Assembly (NCBI RefSeq): GCF_030272615.1
Contig: NC_081414.1
Span: 822,987,896 to 823,051,895, forward strand
Source: Cryptomeria japonica
Taxonomy: Eukaryota > Streptophyta > Pinopsida > Cupressales > Cupressaceae
Direction of reading: 5' to 3'
Length of the DNA stretch: 64,000 nt
The notes under the pieces are model-generated. The model ran no database searches and was not told the DNA's origin. It worked only from the letters and a program-made list of their open reading frames with translations. Shown here one piece after another: positions 22,351 to 33,780 of the stretch. Each line of letters opens with the position of its first letter. Position 1 is the stretch's first letter. The position numbers and the translations under genes were made by a program.

Positions 22351-24837
22351 ATGGGTGGTCAGTTGGTGCGACATGAGCCTACAACTCATGAAACATTATT
22401 GTAAAATCCGCAAACAGTCCACGCATTCAGCCTCTATGGATGGTTAAATTATTTTTTGAGCTTAAATGATTTCAATGAGGAGGCCGCTGCAGAATTTCTG
22501 AGAACCCTTTCTTAAGGGGAAGCCACCGTATGGGGTCTAACAGTTGTTGCAACCGAAAATAGAATTGCAGAAGTAACTGGGCTTCCAGCCGTTGGAGAAA
22601 ACTTTTCTTCAGATGCTGCAGTAGCAAGGGCTGAGTTTTCAATGCCTACTGATAGACCTCTGGAAGTCTCCAAGCAGGGATGCAAGCACGTATCATTGCC
22701 TCCTCCTTATTCAGAGTATGCTATTTACATAATCAAGTATTTGACCTGTGAAGGTCATTTTTCCTATCTGCATTCTCATCATTTCAAATTATTGAGCCAT
22801 ATGAAGCATGGGTTAGTTATAAATGTTCTGAATTTCTTGTTAAAATTTTTAGAACATAATGCCTATGGAACTCAACAAGGGAAAGATAATTCTGTCACTC
22901 ATCATGGCCTCATTAAATTACTGATTGAGCGCTCTTTAAGGGATGTCTCATCTTTCTCCTGGCAACAATTTGTTGCCCAAAAAAGTTTGCAAATTCCACA
23001 ACCTCCTAGGGTACTTACCCCACAACTTCAGAAAAAGAAGAAAGAAAGTCCATCTACTAGTAAAACAGGGCAAGGGTCATCTACTCCTGTAGCACCTCGT
23101 CTTACAGCTTTCATACCCGAATCCTCTGCTAGGATTCAATCTAGGTCTGCCACTAGGAGTGAGAAGGGAAAAACAAAGGCAGAAGGGTCCCCAAAATTTG
23201 ACCCTCATTCTCAGAAAAGGCAATGCCCTTCTCCTGCAGCACCTTCCCCTGCAGCTGTTTCTCCTACAGCAACGCCTGTTGCTATTTCTAGTTCGCCGTC
23301 ATCCTCTGGTAGGGCAAAGCCCTCTAAGCAAACAAAGAAGAGGAAAACTACCGGAACACCTCCTGTAGCCGCATCAGCGCCAAGAAGGGTTTCTGTAAGG
23401 AAACAATCTAAGACCTCCCCTGCTTCACCACAACCAGAGGTGATTGTAATTTCAGAAGAATCTGTTGAGTTCGAATTTAATTTTTCTTAGAATGTGTCCG
23501 AAAATGCTGCCCAGAGTTTGATCGTTCCTGAAGTGGAACAAGTTAAGACAAAAGAAACAGGGCATAATGAGCAAGGGTCACCAAATCTTGATGATTTGGC
23601 TACTGCTGCTATGCAATTTTTGGAGGAAGCACAGACTTCTCCACCACAGGAACAAGAAGAATTTATCTTGCAGCAAGAGCAAGAACAGACTAAACAATCG
23701 AATGTGCCTAGTGAAGTTGTATCTCATCCTGCAGTTTGCAAAGCCATTGTTGTGTATAAGAAAACATTTTTAATGGAGTTTCGAGAATATGTTAAAGCTA
23801 ATTGGGAAACAGTTACATTGCAAACCCTGAATTTCCGATACATAGCCCAAACTATCATGCAGCAAAGTCAATGGGAAATAGAAAAGAAGAAATTAAATAA
23901 GAAAATTGAAAGTCAGAAGCAAGAAATTGCTGAGTTGAAAGCAAAAACGGATGAAATGTTGAAAGTAACTGGTCAGATTATGGAATGTAGACCCCCACCC
24001 AGAGTTTATGCTTTGTGCCTTAAAGAATAGTTTTTATGGTTCCAATTAATGAGAATTTTTAGAAACCAAGATCCTATAATTCATACTGCCAAAGAATTCT
24101 ATGAAGCATACCAGGCAGCCCCTAACTGGTTAAGGAATTCTCTCTGTGAATTCTATTTGCATGGCTTTTTAATACCATCTGAAATAGAATGGAATCCTCT
24201 TCTATATATTGGTGATATTCATTTGAGAGCATTTATGTCATGGGCAGCAAATGAGGCAAATTATGGCAGGCAGTGGGAAACATATGAGGAAGTTGAGAAA
24301 ACAGAGCCTGTTCCATTACGATCTCACAGTTCAAACCCTTATGCAATGTTGAAAGATTGGTTTGCTCTGACATATGGTGTTAATAATGTTTCAGCAAGAG
24401 GGAAAATATTTGATATCAGAAAATAGGTATATGATGAATTCCAGGCACAACAATATTCATTTTGGAAATTGACATTCTCCAGAAGTGAGAAAAGATGGGA
24501 AAGGTTAACTGTTGGGTTAAGAAAGTCAGAACCACATGGTCCCTTAAATTTCATAGCAGCTCTCAAACGAACCAGTAGATATATTCAATTGGGACTTCAA
24601 ACAAGATTTGAACTGTGGTTGCTGCTGACATTCAGACCTCCTGTGCTAATGTGGCCACTTTATCCTCACCAGGCTACAAATCTCAACAATGAATTAGAAG
24701 ACCAAAGGTATGAAAAATGCTGGGATTTCAGAGGATTTTATTACAAGTTTAAAAATCCATTTCAGAGTCATGTAGCAGCCACCAACTTCAGAGAAACCAC
24801 CAGGAAAGTTAATGCTGGAGGACCAGCATTGGGCTAA
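22351..24837 (+). pseudogene. Extra ORF of element C, between integrase and 3' LTR
   Basis: ATG at 22351 opens a frame of 829 codons with five in-frame stops (TAA 22402, TAA 22513, TAG 23488, TAG 24028, TAG 24424) and no frameshift. The N-terminal part has helices and the phrase ENRIAEVTGLPAVGE, similar in style to extra-ORF proteins of plant gypsy elements. Residues about 200-380 are Lys/Ser/Pro-rich and basic. A predicted coiled coil lies near 23890-23960 (IEKKKLNKKIESQKQEI). The C-terminal third is a globular Trp- and Tyr-rich segment ending NAGGPALG. No signal peptide or membrane segment is evident, so the envelope-like label of Athila ORFs is not supported here. The function is unknown. 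Confidence 0.8.
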
Positions 24838-24848
24838 GTAGGGGGCAG
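24835..24848 (+). other. Polypurine tract of element C
   Basis: TAAGTAGGGGGCAG lies immediately before the 3' LTR. Confidence 0.85.
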
Positions 24849-26130
24849 TGATGAACTTAAAATATGCTCATAATTTGGATGTTTTGATAAAACTTTTAAA
24901 TGCCTTTACTTTTGTTATTTCATGGATGTTCAGACTTTGTGAAACCTTTTTGGGATATCCTATAGCAAGAGACTTTTATATTCCTGCAGCTTTTTGTGAT
25001 TGACTTGATTGTATTTATTGCCCCGTTGACTCCCTAAAATGACTGGTATATCATATACAGTTTTTGAATAATGAAGTAAATCTAAAATGTGTGATTAATG
25101 AATGGATATCGTGTATGTGCCACACGCCTTTTCTGTTGCCTATTACCTTTTGTTTCGCAGGTTGTTGAAGAATGATCGAGTCAAGCGTAGCCAATCTCGG
25201 CCTTGCAGTAAAGCCCATTTCCTGCACGACTTCGAGGAAGCTCCGGCAAAGACTCTTTGACTGAAATCATGGGAAAGAATTTTAATGACAAAGAGTGGAG
25301 TGCTAGATTCTCTGTGGATCGGGTTGAACGCATAAATTCATTTATGAAGTTTGTTCCTTGATTCGAGGATATGTTTTACTTCTACGTCTTTCTTTGATGG
25401 AGTTAGTTAGTTAGTTGCTCCCCTATTTTTAAATAAAGCTTCTCCTCCTGCACGAGAGAGGGAAAAGAGAGGGATAGAATAAGAATAGTAGATGTCATGT
25501 AAGAATGAAGATAATGAAAGACAGAATCTGTTTAACCAGAAGTAGAGTTTGTTGTTAGTTTCCATATCAACAAAACAATGTATATCATTCTGTTTTTATA
25601 AATAAAGTTCAATGAAGTTCTGAGTTTCGTATCTGCGTAATCAGGAGATGCTTGCTAAGGGGGCCCACTTAGTAGGTATCTGTAGCTAGTTAGTTAGTTG
25701 TTCTTTCCCGTTAAGCTTCAGTTTTCTTTCATCTTTAAAGTTTTTATACAAACTCAGTTTTACATTGCTCCTGCAGCACAAGGAATCCATCACTGTGTCT
25801 GTTCCTACAGCATAAGGCCAGTTCATAGTTTGTGTTTCAGTTGTAGTTATTATGGTTTCTGTTGTAATCAAATCATAGTTGAGTTAAAGAGATTTGCATT
25901 ACCTTCCTGTAGCGTAGGTAGGATTTCTTTTCAGTATGTATTTTCACTAAGATTTGACCAAAATAAGTTCCTAGTGCATATATTTTGTTGCGCCATTTAA
26001 AGTATACGTCCCCTGGTTTGACAAGTAAATGAACGTCTACAGAGAGAGATATTGGTCACCTGTTAGAATTCTCAATTTCCAGGAAAGGTTTTACTGTGAT
26101 TTTCATATCCTTTTGTGGGCACGACCATCA
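24849..26130 (+). repeat. 3' LTR of element C
   Basis: The LTR is 1282 bp, the same length as the 5' copy. In the first 415 bp about 16 differences are seen, all transitions and without gaps. It ends GACCATCA before the tatgc duplication. Confidence 0.97.
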
Positions 26131-26135
26131 TATGC

Positions 26136-26687
26136 CTCTGCTTAATCTCACATATACCTTCTCACATTTCTTCTTCACATTCCACACTCGATCTTACAAA
26201 TAGGATCTTACATTTATACCATACCCTAAGACCAATTTTAGTAGGTCAGCTCTACAAGATATTACAATAAAATTTTTTTACAAATAATATAATATCCAAT
26301 GCAATAACAGATTGAAAATGTTGGCTTAATGCATTTACAACAATAATAAATCATCTCTATAGCATGCCATGCTGATCTGAAAAAGTTAAACCTGTCGGTG
26401 TAACTCTAGATAACCTTGGACCTATTTGTCGGTAAAAGAAAATATGCAAATATGAATATACCAATGATTAATTCTTCAAAACAAAGTGTCCACATGATGT
26501 CTTTGACATTACCAAGTGTCTTCGATCTCATTCCAAGTGTCAGTGAACATTATATCATGCAGGTGAACCATATACCAGTAAGTGTGCAATAGTTACTTGC
26601 TTGCCGGTGAATGTTGTTGGATCTCTAAAGTGCTAGTGTTTCAGTAGGTGTTGACATCAATGACAAAACCATACCAAAATACCAACA
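26136..26687 (-). repeat. 5' LTR of element B, second part
   Basis: It continues the LTR broken at 14785 and ends CCAACA, giving about 1065 bp in total. Its partner in the 3' LTR is about 9149-9700. Confidence 0.95.
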
Positions 26688-27061
26688 AAGATAAATTTTG
26701 GATTAAAGCTATGGAAGAAGAATTAGGACAAAATGAGAAAAATAATACTTGGACATTAGTTCCCCGACAAATCTTTTACTCTGGTCTTTGATGAGGAAGC
26801 TACTTCTCAAGGGGAGTAGTTGCTCTATTGAATTGATTGGTATTTTATATATGAACTTTGGCATTTGATGTCAAAGGGGGAGAGATATCTATGGAAAAAC
26901 ACATTATCTTTGAGGAAAGATTGGTATTGAAAATAAATCTTTGGATAAACACATGTTGCTCCTAGGGGGAGAGATTATTTGTTTTTGGTATTTGGCATTT
27001 CTGTTTTGGCACTCTGATGGTTTTTCCATCTTGTGTTGCCATCAATGCCAAAGGGGGAGAT
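26688..27061 (+). pseudogene. pol: Element A pol remnant and polypurine tracts
   Basis: The first 80 bp continue the pol frame cut at 8638 (DKFWIKAMEEELG). At about 26765 the sequence jumps to what in B lies just after RNase H, so roughly 1.5 kb encoding reverse transcriptase and RNase H has been deleted. The junction lies where both sequences share about GACAAATCT. Polypurine tracts (AAAGGGGGAGA and similar) occur near 26811, 26872, 26965 and 27047; the last abuts the LTR. Confidence 0.85.
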
Positions 27062-28092
27062 TGTTGGTATTTTGGTATGGTTTTGTCATTGATGTCAACA
27101 CCTACTAGAACACTAGCACTTTGGAGATCTAGCAACATTCACCGGCAAGCAAGTAACTATTGCACAGTTACTGATATATGGTTCATCGGCACTTGGAATG
27201 ATATGGAAGACACTTGGTAATGTCGAAAATATTGTGCAGACACTTTGTTTTGAAGAATTAATCATTGGTATATTCATATTTGCATATTTGCTTTTACCGG
27301 CAAATAGGTCTAAGGTTACACCGATAGGTTTATCTTTTCTAGATTAGCATGGCACGCTATGGAGATGATTTATTATTATTGTAAATGCATTAAGCCGACA
27401 TGTTCAATTGGTTATTGCATCGGATATTATATTGTTTGTAAAATGTTTTTTGTAATATCTTGTAGAGCCGACCTACTAAAATTGGTCTTAGGTTATGGTA
27501 TAAATGTAGGATCTTATTTGTAAGATCGAATGTGGAATGTGAAAAAGGTTTGTGAGAAGGTATATGCGAGATTAAGTAAAGGTATACATGAAGACATCAT
27601 TTGAAGGTGAAGCTAGGTTTTTGTAGAAGCATATCAGCATTACACCGGTACTGAATCCAGCATATGAAGATGTTATTTTATGCAGTACATTCTTATTGGA
27701 TTTAACCATCTAACTGTAGTCAATGTGACTCCCATTTTGTGATTGAGTAGTGAGCTCTAGGCTGTTGGCCTTTCTGCATGTGCAGACCCCATTTATGTAC
27801 ACTTACTATCTATAGTAGTATCATCTGATTGTGGGTAAGGTTTCCCACCGTGTTTTTTCCCCTTACAAGGTTTCCACATACAAATATTGGTGTTATGTGT
27901 TGTGGATGAATTTATGATTATGTTTCATGCATTAATCTTTACTGATATAGAAATTTACTATTAACATTATCTACGGGCATACTTAATTGGTTTACTAGTA
28001 TTAAACATTAAGTTGGTTAAATGGTTTTTTGTTTGAATTTATTAGACAATTGATTCACCCCCCCAACTCTCAGTTGTCTCTGGGACCTAATA
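27062..28092 (+). repeat. 3' LTR of element A
   Basis: It opens TGTTGGTATTTTGG and ends CCTAATA, about 1031 bp. It aligns with 5210-5931 over its last 720 bp and with both LTRs of B. Confidence 0.95.
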
Positions 28093-28205
28093 GAGGGATG
28101 GGGTATGGAGGAAGGGAGAAGGGGAGGGAGAGAGAGAGAGATAGAGAGAGGGAGAGGGAGAGAGGGAGAGAAGGAGCGAGGAGGGAGAGGAAGAGAGATC
28201 GAATC
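28093..28205. repeat. GA-rich low-complexity tract
   Basis: A purine-only run built from GAGAGAGG and GGGAGAGA words, just outside the LTR of A. Any reading frame here is compositional. Confidence 0.9.
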
Positions 28206-28585
28206 CAGGACATAATATGACCCATAGAACACAATATGACCCCTAACAACATCTAAGGGGTCATAGGGTGTCCTAAGGGGTCATATGACACTATATTATC
28301 CCTTAGCACACCATAGGACCTATAACAAGACCAAATAGTGTCCTAAGAGGTCATAGAACACCATATGACCCTTTAGAACACCATGTGGTGCTGTTATGGG
28401 TCATTGGTGTCCCAAGGAGTCATATTGCATCCTATGACCCCTTAGGAAACCATATGGTTTTGTTATGGGTCATATGGTGTCTTAAGGTGTCATATGGTGT
28501 CCTAAGGGGTCATAGGACACCATATGACATCTTAGGAAACAATACGACCTCTAATGACACCTAAGGGGTCATATGGTGGGATAAT
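28206..28585. repeat. Cluster of direct and inverted 20-bp repeats
   Basis: The word CCTAAGGGGTCATATGGTGT and its reverse complement ACACCATATGACCCCTTAGG recur about a dozen times in both orientations with variants. Adjacent opposite copies can fold into hairpins. Confidence 0.85.
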
Positions 28586-29766
28586 AAAATAATATATTAA
28601 TTTTAAAGTTATGAATAGAACATCATACAATAGAACATCAATAGTTTAGTTTTGATATAGCTAGGTTAGACCATTGTGAGCATAAGAGAGACTCCAAGTG
28701 AACAAATAATGAGGCTTCACTAAAAAGAAAGTGTAAGAGCTTGACCTAACCCTAAGAGTACTATCTAAGTTATAAAACATACGATGCTATTAAATTTGCA
28801 AGGTTCTAGGACTGATCTCAATTGTGACTATAGGAATTACACTCTTGATTTCTTTCATGGGTATGTACTGTTCCAAGTCGTTTGACAAGTGATTATCATC
28901 ATGTGCTACCACTGCCATGGATACACCAAACTTTAATTTCTTTAGGTGACAGGGGCTATGTAAGAATGTGGGAACTCTTGCATACCCACCACTATCATTC
29001 TCCAGGACATCATCTGTGTTACCCTCCCTGTTTCTCTTCCTACCGGTTGTTTCCTTCTGAAAAACATATTGCAGGTACTCTGACTCATCATGTTTCTTTG
29101 TTGACACTATTTTCCACATATTCTTTGTTGACACTATTGTATATACATATATTATATATACAATATCATATTATACAATAGTGTGTATGCATTGTTTATA
29201 GTAAAAAGAGCGAATACGCACTTCTTACACCATAAGTACCCCGTACGCGCTTTTGACTGTTTAGGCTTGGAAATAGGCCTTGATGACAAAGCTATTGTTT
29301 GGAAGTTTTATTTCCCTCCATTTCTCTCATTTTTGATGTGTTTTATTTTATCAACTTGGTTTATTGACTTTGTCATTATCAGGTTTACACTTCATCAAGT
29401 GGGTATTTCTAAAATTGCCACAATATTTTCACCCATCTTCTCAGCTTTCTAACCATATAATTTTTTTTCAATTTGAACAACAATAACATATTATTATTGA
29501 ATTTATTTTACCATTGTCTCCATAGTTCTCACAGACATAGGTGCACCATTTTTTAATAACTTTTGATATACTTATCCAAATTTGAAAACGTTTACTAGTT
29601 TGGAAAGTAGATTGAGAGTATTACAATATTTGTTCTTTGATTATCTTCATATCTTTAGTGGATGACTTTCAAATTTTGCCTCCAAGTTCAGGTTCACCTA
29701 ACTTCAGAAAAAAAGTGTCCACTTATACCCCCCTTTTTGGCCACCATATTTGTGCACTTACCCTAA
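28586..29766. other. Unassigned stretch, possible terminal-inverted-repeat element
   Basis: No convincing gene. The right end (about 29530-29765) resembles the right end of the candidate at 58751-59985: both share a TTTGGAAAGTA word followed by AGAG, then a TTTTTGGCCA word and a closing stretch of the form ttgcac-t-accct. A possible left end is near 28694 (AAGTGAACAAATAATGAG). Short frames within it have no recognised domain. Confidence 0.3.
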
Positions 29767-30628
29767 TGGGATACCAAAACCAATGACTGGGGAGAGATTT
29801 TTTGGGAGACGACTTGTAAGGGTTGTAGTATGATGTACTAGAGAAGTCTATGGGAAGAAGAAATATCTGTTGATGCAAATTGATTGTAATGGAGTATCTT
29901 CAAGTTTACCTTTTGTATGCAATACCGATTCAAAGATTAATATACAATGTTCGTTGTTTCTATCCAAAATATTGTATACTTTTTGTGTTGATGAAATTCT
30001 ATCCTCTTGATAAACCTATTGTTGGGCTTGCTGTGATGTGCCATCACATGATGTTTCACTAAAAATGGAATTGGTTTTTTCACTATTTATGTAACACATA
30101 TTGAAACCCTCATAGTGATAGTTAATACTATCTCTTGAGTTGATCGAATTGGTTGTCCACAAAGTAGCATCTATATCCTTTGATAGAGCCACTGGTCTGT
30201 TATTTATCTTCTATGGATTGGGATTGTTATACATAAGGTCCTTATTAGAGAAACATTCTTTTGAATCCTATATGAGTTGATCTGTACATGATTTTTGCAA
30301 GTCTTAAGAGAAATCATTTTCCATAATACATTTTAATTCTTTTTTTTTTATCAACATTCAAGAAGCATTCAAACAAAAGCACATAATAAGGTATAGTACC
30401 AGGAAATTGTTGCCATTATTGGAGAAGGTTGTCTTAATAAAACCTTAAATCCACTTTAAATAACCTCTTAGTGCTTGAGAGAGAAAGGTATACCCACCTA
30501 GGTTCAGTGAAGCCTTAAGTGTAGAGGGATTTGGTCTTCGACCATCCCTATTCGTTGGCCAAGGCTAGTTGGATTAGTTAAGGTCTTGCAAAATCAATAA
30601 GTTTTCCAATCTATTGTTTTGGGCCCCA
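29767..30628 (+). repeat. 5' LTR of element E
   Basis: The LTR is 862 bp, TGGGATACC to GGGCCCCA, and is followed by a primer-binding site. Its relative at 62036-62843 is about 90 percent identical by eye and lacks a segment of about 55 bp near the start. Confidence 0.8.
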
Positions 30629-30634
30629 ATAGAT

Positions 30635-30652
30635 TGGCGACTCTACTGGGGA
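30635..30652 (+). other. Primer-binding site of element E
   Basis: TGGCGACTCTACTGGGGA lies 6 bp after the LTR. It matches the TGGCGACTC class of gypsy primer sites. Confidence 0.8.
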
Positions 30653-30774
30653 GTTATTTTAGGAAGTATTTAGAGTCTTTGGGGGTTTGTTTCAGACTTT
30701 ACTCGAGGAAAGAACCTAGAAGATTAGTAAAAGATATTGTTCCTCTTAGGAGGAGGCGACTCTACATTTAATAC

Positions 30775-32802
30775 ATGAATAATAGTTGGTATGTTGAAAA
30801 AGTAAAAGAAACCCCTAGGAATTTATCAATAAGATTTATGCATGGGAGGAGGTCTCTTCACAAAGGACAAGAATATTCTATTCAATTGAGTCCCAGGAAA
30901 AGGAACAAAGAGAAGAAAGCAAACATGGCATTTGAAGCTTATTAGAGATTTCCTAGTAGAAAGGAAGTTCCCTCGTCTGGTAATAAATTTAAAAATCTAG
31001 AGGAAAATCCTTTTTATAACTTAAATATTAAAATTAATAGAGGTGGTCATGATGAGATCCTGGCTGCTAAGGAGCAAGAGGAAAACCAATGGGATGAAAT
31101 CATACTTAAAATGGCAAATTTAAATGGAGATGAATCCAAGATGGCAAAAGCTCTTAAGAGACAACCGGATTGGGTGTTGCAAAAACTAGGAATAAAAAGA
31201 GATAGAATTCAAAGCCCTAGGTCAGAAGAAATAGAAGACAAAAGTAAAGGTGTAGGAAATAGGCCAGCAACTCCTAAATATAGTCCCCCTCATATGAGAA
31301 GAATAGAGCAGCTTTTTGTAACTTATAATAACCCTTTATTAAATGGAAGTAGAAGATGGAGGGATGTGCATAAGGATCAAAGTGAAGAAAGGCAGGATGA
31401 TGAAAGAAGGAATGGAAATGGGGTAAATGATGGGAACTGGAGTAACATGAATAGGGGTAACCATATAGGAAGTAATGGGTATGACAACAATCAAAATAAT
31501 GGACATAATAAAGGTAACAATGACAATTTTGGGAATGGCAATGGTGGAGATAGGAACAACAATAATGGCAATGGAGGTAATAATGGAAACAATGGCAATA
31601 ATAATGGTAGTGGAAACAAGGGGAACAATGGTAATTATGGAAACAATGTTGGATTCAATAGAGGAAGTATGAACCATCAAAGAAACCATCATGTTGGCAG
31701 ATGGCCTATGATCATTGAAAGATACAAATAGTTCGATTTCACTGGCATTTTCGGTTATCCAAATCAAATCACTAATGATTTAAGATTAGAAATCCCTAAA
31801 TTCCCACGAAATGGAATTGATTCAGCAGAACAACATGTCGTTAATGTAAAAAATATCATTGAAGAATTTGAGGTTCCTCATGAGAATGTATTCATGAAAT
31901 TGTTTGTTCAAACTTTGACAAAGGATGAAGGAGAATGGTATAGAAACCTTCATGATAGATGTATCTGCAGTTGGTAGGAATTTGTAACATTGTTCCTGGA
32001 AGAATTTGGAGATCACAATGATCCTTCATTTGCATCCCATGAATTAACAAGTATAAAGAAGAATCAAAATAAATCAATTGTTGAATTTAATAAAGTATTA
32101 AATAGAATACCGAGAGATGTCAGACCTGTTGATTCATTTCCGATTAACTTTTATTTGAGTGCTTTTGATAGCAAAACCCATTATGAGATTTTGTTTGATA
32201 GGCCTGATACTTAACAACAAGCATTCAAGACAACTGCTACTATTGAGAATAATAGGAAGGTTGCTAAGAGAGATGATCCAAAGTTGTACAATTCCAAGGT
32301 TCCCAAGAAAGATTATCTTACCCAGATCATGGACATGCTTAAGGATGTATAGGGTAAGAAAAATCCTAATGAAAGGCTACAATATAGAAACAATAAGCAA
32401 GTAAATTATAATATGTCGAGGTTGCATGACATTCCATATAACACAAATTGGAAGGATGTAAAACCAGTAAAGCCTAATACAAACACAGAGACTCCTTATC
32501 CATTAAAGAAAGCCACAAACTTTGTAGATGAGTATCCATGGTGTGATGTGTGTAATCTGCCTCATGTTGCAGAACAATGTATGATTGCCCAGGGCTTGAT
32601 AGAAGACCAAGATCAAAAGGAGGATTATGAACCAACTGTGAATACCCTTTCATCTAATCCATATTGGGGAAGAGATGAGGATTCATCTAAGGAGGAGAAA
32701 TATTCTGATGTGCATCAAAGAAGGAAGAATCTGCAATATAGTATACAACAGGCCTTTTTTGATGATGATGAGGATACTCCTACCTTGAGAAGATTGTTTT
32801 AG
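30775..32802 (+). pseudogene. gag: Element E gag
   Basis: The ATG at 30775 begins a frame that runs with stops, but without a shift, into protease. A Gly/Asn-rich low-complexity tract of about 95 residues (31420-31680) precedes the capsid-type domain (about 31735-32220: KFPRNGIDSAEQ, FVQTLTKDEGEWY, FLEEFGDHND). The motif CDVCNLPHVAEQC near 32545-32580 is a C-x2-C-x4-H-x4-C zinc knuckle. Stops: TAG 30943, TAG 31729, TAG 31975, TAA 32212, TAG 32350, TAG 32800. The C-terminal part is acidic. Confidence 0.85.
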
Positions 32803-33780
32803 GAGGAAGCAGTGCCTTCTTTGAGAAACTTGACTGAAGAGGAGAAGAAATATTTCACTATTGCAGCTGTAGAACAAGTGAAAAGCAATTACCAGCTGAG
32901 AGATAAGAATGTCAACAATGAGAAGGGTAAGCCAACAGGTATTTTTGCTAGGGTCACAAAATCAAATACGATAAATAAAGACACAGCCAAGCGAAAAGAT
33001 ACAAGAGCCAAGAAAGGGAAGGAACTAGAACAAATTAAACAAATGGAAAGGCCAAAGCTCGTTAAGCCTGTGGAGAAGAAACAAGTGAGTAATCCCAATT
33101 CAAATTGTAACTCATTCATGTCTCAAGCATTATCCCAGCTGAAGATATCTATGCCTTTGTTAGAAGTAATTAAATTTCTAGATTATGAGAACGAGACTTT
33201 AAAAATCATATCTAATGTTCGAGAAGTGAGTAAGGAAGATCCTAAACCAAAAGAAGATCCTCCTGTGGTGTATCTTGGTAGATCTATTACCAAAAATCTC
33301 ACACAAGTAGATCCTTTCTATCTAACAGTGTTGATAAATGAAAAAATGCTAAAAAATTGCATGATAGATTTAGGAGCAGTAGTAAATATCATGAGAGAAG
33401 GCATCATGAAAGAGTTGGAAATGCATGTTGGTAAGTGCTATGCCATGGAAAATAGGTCAGTTCTTGTAGTAGGAATCATGAAGGACATTGAGTTCAGATT
33501 CCCAACCTACTCAGACACTGGATACAAAATAGATATCACAGTTGTACAAGTTCCTGCAAACTATGGGATGTTGTTGTCCAGACATTGGTCCAACTTGGTG
33601 GGTGGACATGTTCATCTTGACTTATCATATGCCACTACTCCAGTAAAAGGGACAATAGTGAGGATACACAGAGAACCAAGAGCTCCATATCTCATAGAAG
33701 AGGTTGATCCTGATGAAGTGAGTTGCTTTGTCCACTCTGATATGGACAATTTTCAGGTAAGTATTTCTAAACCTTTAAAA
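32803..33780 (+). pseudogene. pro: Element E protease region
   Basis: The basic linker (about 32940-33110) is followed by a protease core, CMIDLGAVVNIM near 33358, again with DLGA. GYKIDITVVQVPANYGMLLSRHW marks the C-terminal part of the protease domain. It is in frame with gag and with the RNase H that follows. Confidence 0.8.

Larger units (their letters stand above)
14786..26130 (+). mobile_element. Element C: complete Athila-like Ty3/gypsy retrotransposon
   Basis: C is 11,345 bp, flanked by a perfect 5-bp duplication tatgc (14781-14785 and 26131-26135). Its two LTRs are each 1282 bp. The order is LTR, primer-binding site, gag-protease-RT-RNase H-integrase in one frame, an untranslated gap with a second polypurine-like tract, an extra 829-codon ORF, polypurine tract, LTR. 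There is no chromodomain, the protease core is DLGA, and an additional ORF follows integrase, all of which fit the Athila branch. By eye the LTRs differ at about 4 percent of positions, nearly all transitions and with no gap in the stretch compared. Confidence 0.95.
8639..26687 (-). mobile_element. Element B: second Sirevirus-like copia copy, inserted in A
   Basis: B lies in reverse orientation inside the pol of A. The 5-bp target duplication is aatat (8634-8638) against aagat (26688-26692), with one mismatch. B has a 3' LTR at 8639-9700, polypurine tracts, a pol-gag reading frame, a primer-binding site and a 5' LTR that element C splits. Removing B and its duplication joins the two halves of A's pol in register. 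Confidence 0.95.
5210..28092 (+). mobile_element. Element A: Ty1/copia, Sirevirus-like LTR retrotransposon, interrupted
   Basis: A survives as two blocks, 5210-8638 and 26688-28092, separated by element B. The first block has the 3' two-thirds of the 5' LTR, a primer-binding site, gag, protease and integrase. The second has a short pol remnant, several polypurine tracts and the complete 3' LTR. Reverse transcriptase and RNase H are missing through a deletion in the second block. Multiple polypurine tracts, an LTR of about 1 kb and pol motifs of the FGG/FFLGL type fit the Sirevirus (SIRE/Maximus) lineage. The left end, and hence the target duplication, is hidden by D. Confidence 0.9.

Noticed and set aside
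22351-24837. Calling the extra ORF of C an envelope gene
   Set aside because: No signal peptide or membrane-spanning segment could be seen; position alone is not enough.
28029-28252. Frames across the GA-rich tract with Arg/Glu or Ser/Leu runs
   Set aside because: Translation of a purine tract; compositional.
28790-29134. Minus-strand frame of 114 codons
   Set aside because: No domain, no family similarity recognised, and it lies in a stretch that may be a transposon.
31339-31767. Minus-strand Ile/Val-rich frame of 142 codons
   Set aside because: Antisense of the Asn/Gly-rich gag tract of E.
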